A stretch of DNA of 11,403 nt, from assembly GCA_030037575.1 (NCBI GenBank), contig JASHRB010000466.1, positions 1-11,403 of the forward strand. The letters run 5' to 3'. The position numbers and the translations under genes were made by a program. Within the stretch, counting starts at the first letter, position 1, and each line of letters opens with the position of its first letter. The notes beneath the pieces are model-generated. The model worked only from the letters and a program-made list of their open reading frames with translations. It ran no database searches and was not told where the DNA came from. Positions 7,316-11,403 of this stretch are shown here, piece by piece. This DNA is from Candidatus Sulfotelmatobacter sp. (GTDB lineage: Bacteria; Acidobacteriota; Terriglobia; Terriglobales; Acidobacteriaceae).

Positions 7316-8704
7316 TTAGTCCGTCGACGCCGTGCTCGTTTGATTCTTGACGACTCCGGCGCTGGGCTTTTGACCGCCGCTGAATTTCGGCGTCGCGTTG
7401 GCCGTTGAGGCTGAGGACTGTTTTCCCGTTGCCGTGGTCTTTGGCGGTGTGGCTCGGGCATTAAGCCGGCTGGTTGCTGCCAAATTCTGTTTGGGCATAC
7501 CTCGTTTCACCGCCGCGCGCGCCGCGGGTTTGTTGGCAGGCAAGCCGACAACGTTAGCCGTATGAGGCTTGGCCGCTTTCTTGGCTCCGAGTTTTCCTGC
7601 CGCCGCTTTCGAATCAATTTTTTTCTCCGTCAGTTCGAACGCCGGCTTCGGGACCGCGCGCTCGTGCGGTCCAAGGCGCGCCAGTAGGGCAGCCGGTCTT
7701 ACGACCGCTGGTTTTTTAAGGGCAACGGCTCTCAACGGCGCGGTCTTCGGCATTCCCGGCGAGGGGCGCTGCATATCCGGATTCACAATGATCTGGTTGT
7801 CGTAGCGCAGATCGACCGATTCAAGTTTTTGAAATTGCTGGTGCCAGGCCCGAGCATGGCTCACGTAGATCTGGTAACGCTGCAGGAAATCTGATGATCC
7901 CAAATGCACCAGCACGTCACCGGCAGGGTCGTTCACCCTCACTTTCACATCTTCGAGATCCGCGAGATCCACTTCACTCAAATCCTCGGAGTAGTGCGCG
8001 CCCCCGGAATCCAACTGCCTGAGCATCTCCGTATAGGCCTTCATGCGCGGGGCGCGTGTCGAAAGCGGCTCGCCGGGATTCATCCCCAGAATTACAGGGA
8101 AGGAGTATTTGTGTTTCGTCGAAAGCTCCATCAGCGTGCCGGCGGCATCGATCAGAAAGATGTGTTGGCCGACACGCGCGAACGCCACTGGCGTGCGTTC
8201 GTGAATCTGAACGGCGAGGCGGTTGGGCACAAACCGCATGACGCTGGCGGATTCCACCCAGGGGATCTGCTCCAACTGCGCCTGCTGCTGGGCCAGCGGA
8301 ATGAAGAAAATGTTGCGACCGATATCGGCGCCCATCACCTCCATGATTTGGGTCTTGGCCACGTTCTGCATGCCGCTGATTTCGATGCTGTCGCTCGACT
8401 CAATGCGAAAACGCCACGAATGCTCGCCGTAGCGATAAAGCGACGCGGCACCCAGGCCCGCAAGGCAGAGCACGGCGGCGGCTAGGCCGCCCCAAAGCAA
8501 GCGGTTGGCAGTTTTTTGCGGAAGTGAACTTCGGCGGGCGGAAACGCGCTTTTGCCCGCGCAGAAAGGGCGACTCGTCGTACAGGTCGAGATCGACGAGG
8601 CGCGCATCGTCGATTTCCTGGCGAGCGCAATCGTCGCGGGCACGTTCCGCGCCGGACGGATACAACTCTTCCTGCAAGATGGACGGTCCCGATTTCCGCG
8701 CCAT
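7316..8704 (-). CDS. ftsQ: Cell division protein FtsQ with long basic C-terminal tail
   Basis: FtsQ (DivIB family) is a single-pass membrane scaffold linking early and late divisome proteins. This 462-residue version has a cytoplasmic N-terminus of about 65 residues, a transmembrane helix (about 70-89), a POTRA domain (about 100-170, with I-E-I-S-G-M and the I-P-W-V-E-S-A-S-V turn), and the beta domain (about 170-310, with H-I-F-L-I-D-A-A-G and R-Y-D-N-Q-I-I-V). After residue 315 comes a tail of nearly 150 residues rich in Ala, Lys, Pro, Thr and Arg. E. coli FtsQ is about 276 residues, so this tail is the main departure. The ATG at 8704 is preferred over an adjacent TTG at 8707; neither has a clear ribosome-binding site. 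It is followed by ftsA in the standard order. Confidence 0.93.
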   Translation of the reverse strand: MARKSGPSILQEELYPSGAERARDDCARQEIDDARLVDLDLYDESPFLRGQKRVSARRSSLPQKTANRLLWGGLAAAVLCLAGLGAASLYRYGEHSWRFRIESSDSIEISGMQNVAKTQIMEVMGADIGRNIFFIPLAQQQAQLEQIPWVESASVMRFVPNRLAVQIHERTPVAFARVGQHIFLIDAAGTLMELSTKHKYSFPVILGMNPGEPLSTRAPRMKAYTEMLRQLDSGGAHYSEDLSEVDLADLEDVKVRVNDPAGDVLVHLGSSDFLQRYQIYVSHARAWHQQFQKLESVDLRYDNQIIVNPDMQRPSPGMPKTAPLRAVALKKPAVVRPAALLARLGPHERAVPKPAFELTEKKIDSKAAAGKLGAKKAAKPHTANVVGLPANKPAARAAVKRGMPKQNLAATSRLNARATPPKTTATGKQSSASTANATPKFSGGQKPSAGVVKNQTSTASTD

Positions 8705-8745
8705 CAATTCAGGTCAGTTGTCGCTGTGAATCACCGAGCCTTCAA

Positions 8746-8751
8746 ACTATA
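8746..8751 (-). promoter_or_regulatory. Candidate -10 element upstream of ftsQ
   Basis: TATAGT on the minus strand matches the -10 consensus at 5 of 6 positions and lies 42 bases before the ftsQ ATG. The -35 region 17-18 bases upstream (CTGTCG) is poor. It would let ftsQ-ftsA-ftsZ be transcribed independently of the genes to the right. Confidence 0.35.
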
Positions 8752-8889
8752 GCTTTATTTTGGCGGGAGCGACAGAGGAAATACAAAAGTTTTGAACAGC
8801 GGGAATCGCATTGGACATCAGGTGAAAACAGAAAGTGAAATTTGGGCCGAATCTCGGCTCAAGCGCATCGAGTCAATCCCTGCGAGGCG

Positions 8890-9441
8890 TCACTCGGAGC
8901 GCGAAACACTCACAAACGGGTTGGACACGTCAACCGCGGGAATGCTCACCCGCGGAATATTCACTCGCACTCGCGGGCACGAAATCCGCGCTGGATCAAA
9001 GTCGACCCTGGTCAGCGGTAGCCGTGCAACCTGCGCCCGTGCCGCAGCCACACGAGCGTCGATGCGCGCCCGGGTTGCAGCCATCCGCACCATCCTCGCC
9101 TGGAATCGAGCGTTCATTTCTTCCTGGTGCGCCGCCCTCGCTTCAAGACTTGCCATTCCCTCTGGCGCGCGGAGCGCCTTTGTCTGCAGCCGGGCCAGAG
9201 CGGTCGCCAACGGGCACGAGCTCGCCTCATGCCGGGCCACGGTCGGGCCGGCTTTCGCCAGGAACCACTCAGCGCGGCCCGTAGCCAGAGCTAGCACCGG
9301 TGCAGTGCGCGCTGCCACCTGATGCGCAACCCGGCTGAACGCGCGGTGCGCCCAGGCGGCGCCGCCGCCATGGTAAATGCCGTTCAGTCCCAGCGCCAGC
9401 ACTCCGGCTGTCAACCATCCCCATGCTTCTCTTGATTTCAT
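8890..9441 (-). CDS. Hypothetical exported or membrane-anchored Ala/Arg-rich protein
   Basis: The function is not recognised. The 183-residue frame has a strong start: ATG at 9441 with AAGGAG (9450-9455) 8 bases upstream. The N-terminus is a short basic head followed by a hydrophobic segment W-G-W-L-T-A-G-V-L-A-L-G-L-N-G (7-21), read as a signal peptide or anchor. An Ala/Arg-rich helical stretch with coiled-coil character occupies about 97-141. The tail alternates hydrophobic residues with prolines (C-P-R-V-R-V-N-I-P-R-V-S-I-P, 155-168), suggesting an extended or beta structure. Two cysteines (76 and 155) could pair if exported. It sits between murC and ftsQ in the same direction, but 185 bases from ftsQ. 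The overall style recalls small hypothetical proteins I associate with Acidobacteriota; that is memory, not a search. Plus-strand frames over the same bases have no start signals. Confidence 0.72.
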   Translation of the reverse strand: MKSREAWGWLTAGVLALGLNGIYHGGGAAWAHRAFSRVAHQVAARTAPVLALATGRAEWFLAKAGPTVARHEASSCPLATALARLQTKALRAPEGMASLEARAAHQEEMNARFQARMVRMAATRARIDARVAAARAQVARLPLTRVDFDPARISCPRVRVNIPRVSIPAVDVSNPFVSVSRSE

Positions 9442-9455
9442 GGCCTTAACTCCTT

Positions 9456-9495
9456 ATGGCTAAATAGACGAAGCGCCCACGAATCGGTTAGCCAT
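9456..9495. repeat. Inverted repeat in the divergent start region
   Basis: ATGGCTAA (9456-9463) and TTAGCCAT (9488-9495) are perfect 8-bp inverted arms 24 bases apart. One arm directly abuts the ribosome-binding site of the minus-strand hypothetical gene. The other covers the first two bases of the ATG of the plus-strand thioredoxin remnant. This fits a shared operator, or a hairpin next to the ribosome-binding site. Confidence 0.45.
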
Positions 9496-9516
9496 GAAAC
9501 CTACGCAAAGTCTGTT

Positions 9517-9822
9517 GTGGAAAGTTCCCTCCACATTTTAAAATACGCGGTTGTGGGGTTGATTACGTTTTTCCCGCTGGTTTTGCTTCTGCTCGCCCCG
9601 CTCCAGTCGTCCAGCCGCGAAACCGCAGCGCCGCCGAAAGATGCGCTCGCTCTGCTCACCGAGGTGAGCCAACGATATTTTCCGCTTGGCGTCTTGATCG
9701 ATGCCCAGGGCAAGGTGGTATTTTACGAATCGGGTTACGAAATATCGGAGCTTCGAGGCGCCATCGCGAATCTGGGTCCAGAGTTCGCCGCGCTGGCAAC
9801 GGCGAAGGTTGAGGCCAAGTGA
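9517..9822 (+). CDS. Truncated thioredoxin-like (TlpA/redoxin) remnant, probable pseudogene
   Basis: The 101-residue frame opens at a GTG with no good ribosome-binding site. It has a hydrophobic export segment (about residues 9-28), a short linker, and then a stretch that resembles the C-terminal third of a thioredoxin-fold protein: V-L-I-D-A-Q-G-K-V-V-F-Y (57-68) followed by G-Y-E-I-S-E-L-R-G-A-I (72-82). The catalytic C-X-X-C and the first half of the fold are missing, and the cis-proline position reads F-P-L-G, unlike the usual I/F-P-T-T. An ATG at 9494 starts a better-looking N-terminus (M-K-P-T-Q-S-L-L-W-K-V-P-S-T-F) that meets a stop at 9539-9541 within a TTTTAAAA run. One extra base there would join it to the main frame as a longer signal segment. 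A deletion plus a frameshift in a former secreted thioredoxin is the simplest reading. A functional small exported protein is not excluded. Confidence 0.55.
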   Translation: MESSLHILKYAVVGLITFFPLVLLLLAPLQSSSRETAAPPKDALALLTEVSQRYFPLGVLIDAQGKVVFYESGYEISELRGAIANLGPEFAALATAKVEAK

Positions 9823-9838
9823 TTTGGCGATTGAGGCC

Positions 9839-9946
9839 TTATTCCGCTTGACGGCGCGAAAGCCATAGCGCCGTTTCCCATCGCGCCTCAAGTCGGGTGA
9901 TACGGCGGTCGTGATGGCGAATTTCTTCGGTCAGAACCCTGAGCAC
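9839..9946 (-). CDS. Possible micro-ORF or gene remnant downstream of murC
   Basis: Beyond the murC stop, the minus-strand frame ending with TAA at 9839-9841 encodes a charged helical peptide. From a GTG at 9946 it has 35 residues: V-L-R-V-L-T-E-E-I-R-H-H-D-R-R-I-T-R-L-E, then A-R-W-E-T-A-L-W-L-S-R-R-Q-A-E. A CTG at 9976, 7 bases after GAGGGG, would add ten residues (L-G-D-D-I-G-R-A-G-P). The amino-acid pattern (acidic/basic heptads, two tryptophans) looks more protein-like than chance frames nearby. There is no ATG in frame downstream of murC and no known family. It may be the tail of a decayed gene. Confidence 0.3.
   Translation of the reverse strand: MLRVLTEEIRHHDRRITRLEARWETALWLSRRQAE
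9851..9876 (+). terminator. Weak plus-strand hairpin terminator after the thioredoxin remnant
   Basis: ACGGCGC (9851-9857) and GCGCCGT (9868-9874) form a perfect 7-bp stem with a 10-base loop, followed by a short T-run (9874-9876). It lies about 30 bases past the stop at 9822. The T-run is short and the element overlaps the possible minus-strand micro-ORF, so its role is uncertain. Confidence 0.35.
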
Positions 9947-10029
9947 AGGGCCGGCGCGACCGATGTCGTCCCCCAGTTTCGATCCCCTCCCTGCACCGGA
10001 GCACGTACATGCTCGGGCGCATATATTCT

Positions 10030-11403
10030 CTACACGAGTGCCTTGCCCGCCGCCAAGGCTTTCCCTTTTAGTTCTTCCAGGATCATCGGTCCCAACTGCG
10101 CAACACTGCCCGCACCCAGCGTAAGAATCATCTCGCCGTCGTGGGCAGCCGAGGCGGCTGCGCTGGCCGCATCGGCAAATGACCTGACATACTGGGCATT
10201 TCGTCGGCCGTTTTCGCGAATGGTGCCGGCCAGCGCTTCGCCTGTGATTCCTGCGATGGGCTTCTCGCTGGCGGCGTAAATATCCAAGACAAAGAGCGAA
10301 TCTGCATCGCCAAATGCGGTGGTGAATTCGTCCATCAGATCGCGCGTGCGGGTGAAGCGGTGCGGCTGGAATATCACATGAATTTTGCGAAATCCGCATT
10401 GCCGCGCGGCTGCCAACGTGGCTTTAATCTCCGTTGGATGGTGCCCATAATCGTCGATCACGCTCACCCCGCCCACCCGACCGCGCAACTGAAAACGCCG
10501 ATCGACTCCCCGGAATTGATCGAGCGCGGTGCGGATGGCGTCTACAGAAATGTCCAGTCCGACGCCAACGGCGATTGCTGCCGTCGCGTTCAAGACGTTG
10601 TGGGATCCCGGCACCTGCAGCGTGAACTCTCCCAGATCATTCCTCTGATAAGTCACACGAAAGCGATTTAGTGGCCTTTGATCCTTGTCGGCCGCCGATG
10701 CCGCCGGCCTGATCCAGAAATCCGAACCCTGTTTCATTCCATAGGTCACGGTGCGCCGCTGCACTTCGGGCAACAGTCTTCGCAAAATCGGATCGTCATT
10801 GCACGCGACCACCATCCCGTAAAACGGCACGCGATCCATAAACGCGAGGAACGTGTTTTTCACGTCGCGCATGTTGCGGTAGCAATCCATGTGCTCGCGG
10901 TCGATGTTGGTGATGACCGACAAAATCGGCGACAGCTTCAGAAACGAACGGTCGCTCTCATCCGCCTCTGCGACGAGATATTGCGACTTGCCCAGCCGCG
11001 CGTTCGAACCCATCGCGTCCACCCGCCCGCCCACAACTACGGTCGGGTCAAGACCTGCAGCAGCCAGCACCGCGGCCACCATCGAAGTGGTCGTTGTCTT
11101 CCCGTGCATTCCGGCGATGGCAATTCCATATTTCAGGCGCATCAACTCGGCGAGCATCTCTGCGCGCCGAATGACGGGGATGTGCAGCTTATGCGCTTCC
11201 ACCACCTCGGGGTTTTCCGGCGCAATCGCCGAACTGGTGACCACCACTTCGGCGCCGCAAACATTTTCGCTGCGATGTCCCTCGAAAATCGCTGCGCCCA
11301 AACCCGCAAGCCGCTGGGTTACCGCCGAACTCTTTAAATCCGAACCCGAAACTTTGTAGCCGAGATTCAACAAAACTTCGGCAATGCCGCTCATGCCGAT
11401 GCC
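10030..11403 (-). CDS. murC: UDP-N-acetylmuramate--L-alanine ligase MurC (partial, N-terminus beyond right edge)
   Basis: MurC is the cytoplasmic ATP-dependent ligase that adds L-alanine to UDP-N-acetylmuramic acid, the first step of peptide-stem synthesis. The visible 457 residues start inside the N-terminal nucleotide-sugar-binding motif G-I-G-M-S-G-I-A-E. An ATG at 11392-11394 is the Met of that motif, not the true start, so about 15-20 residues are missing. The Mur-ligase P-loop G-M-H-G-K-T-T-T-T is about 98 residues in. It is followed by E-A-D-E-S-D-R-S-F, then N-I-D-R-E-H-M-D, and the late D-D-Y-G-H-H-P-T-E-I and L-T-L-G-A-G motifs of MurC. The HHPTE wording separates MurC from MurD, MurE and MurF. 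The frame ends normally with a TAG at 10030-10032. It belongs to the same-strand division and cell-wall cluster as ftsQ-ftsA-ftsZ, but is separated from ftsQ by about 1.3 kb of accessory sequence. Confidence 0.97.
   Translation of the reverse strand, partial: GIGMSGIAEVLLNLGYKVSGSDLKSSAVTQRLAGLGAAIFEGHRSENVCGAEVVVTSSAIAPENPEVVEAHKLHIPVIRRAEMLAELMRLKYGIAIAGMHGKTTTTSMVAAVLAAAGLDPTVVVGGRVDAMGSNARLGKSQYLVAEADESDRSFLKLSPILSVITNIDREHMDCYRNMRDVKNTFLAFMDRVPFYGMVVACNDDPILRRLLPEVQRRTVTYGMKQGSDFWIRPAASAADKDQRPLNRFRVTYQRNDLGEFTLQVPGSHNVLNATAAIAVGVGLDISVDAIRTALDQFRGVDRRFQLRGRVGGVSVIDDYGHHPTEIKATLAAARQCGFRKIHVIFQPHRFTRTRDLMDEFTTAFGDADSLFVLDIYAASEKPIAGITGEALAGTIRENGRRNAQYVRSFADAASAAASAAHDGEMILTLGAGSVAQLGPMILEELKGKALAAGKALV

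Noticed and set aside
8844..8860. Small hairpin between the hypothetical gene and ftsQ as a terminator
   Set aside because: It has only a 5-bp core stem (GCCGA/TCGGC) and an A/T-mixed tail instead of a T-run, too weak to call.
8792..9322. Plus-strand frames opposite the hypothetical protein (also 8835-9284)
   Set aside because: The minus-strand frame has AAGGAG at ideal spacing and a signal-like N-terminus; the plus frames have neither.
9809..9838. Direct repeat TTGAGGCC (9809-9816 and 9831-9838) as a target-site duplication
   Set aside because: The copies are only 22 bases apart with no mobile element between them; chance similarity is likely.
9839..10399. The full 186-residue minus-strand frame overlapping the end of murC
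   Set aside because: Most of it overlaps MurC out of frame and is low-complexity; only the part beyond the murC stop is kept, as a low-confidence micro-ORF.
10678..11337. Plus-strand frames opposite murC
   Set aside because: They are shadows of the MurC coding sequence, rich in His/Arg, with no start signals.

Overview
The window looks like a piece of a Gram-negative bacterial chromosome with moderately high G+C. The most likely source is an Acidobacteriota of the Terriglobia/Koribacter type. That assignment is an inference from the gene mix and from protein style: a probable GWxTD-family secreted protein, a MacA-like adaptor paired with a stand-alone ATPase, and a lineage-specific-looking small protein among the division genes. 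No marker gene fixes it.

Layout: (1) 1-240, minus strand: the N-terminus of an exported protein that runs off the left edge. (2) 241-648: non-coding divergent region with candidate promoters in both directions. (3) 649-2932, plus strand: a membrane-fusion (MacA/HlyD-type) adaptor and an ABC ATPase of the MacB/LolD type. No permease or TolC-like gene follows. (4) A hairpin with a U-tract at 2942-2962 that terminates the minus-strand gene arriving from the right. (5) 3033-4304, minus: a short penicillin-binding transpeptidase with its own candidate promoter. (6) 4305-4684: non-coding, with a 16-bp palindrome. (7) 4685-8704, minus: ftsQ-ftsA-ftsZ in the usual division-cluster order. (8) 8890-10029: a small accessory stretch holding an unrecognised exported or membrane protein (minus), a truncated thioredoxin-like remnant (plus) and a possible micro-ORF (minus). 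(9) 10030-11403, minus: murC, with its first residues beyond the right edge.

Functionally, most of the window is a dcw (division and cell wall) cluster read right to left. MurC adds L-Ala to UDP-MurNAc, FtsQ is the divisome scaffold, FtsA tethers FtsZ to the membrane, and FtsZ builds the ring. A transpeptidase that could act on the resulting peptidoglycan lies just downstream. murB and ddl, often found between murC and ftsQ, are absent here, and their place is taken by the accessory stretch.

I found no CRISPR array, tRNA, rRNA, insertion sequence or phage gene. The genes are mostly familiar. The least explained parts are the murC-ftsQ insert, the inverted repeats in three intergenic regions, and the long basic tail of FtsQ.
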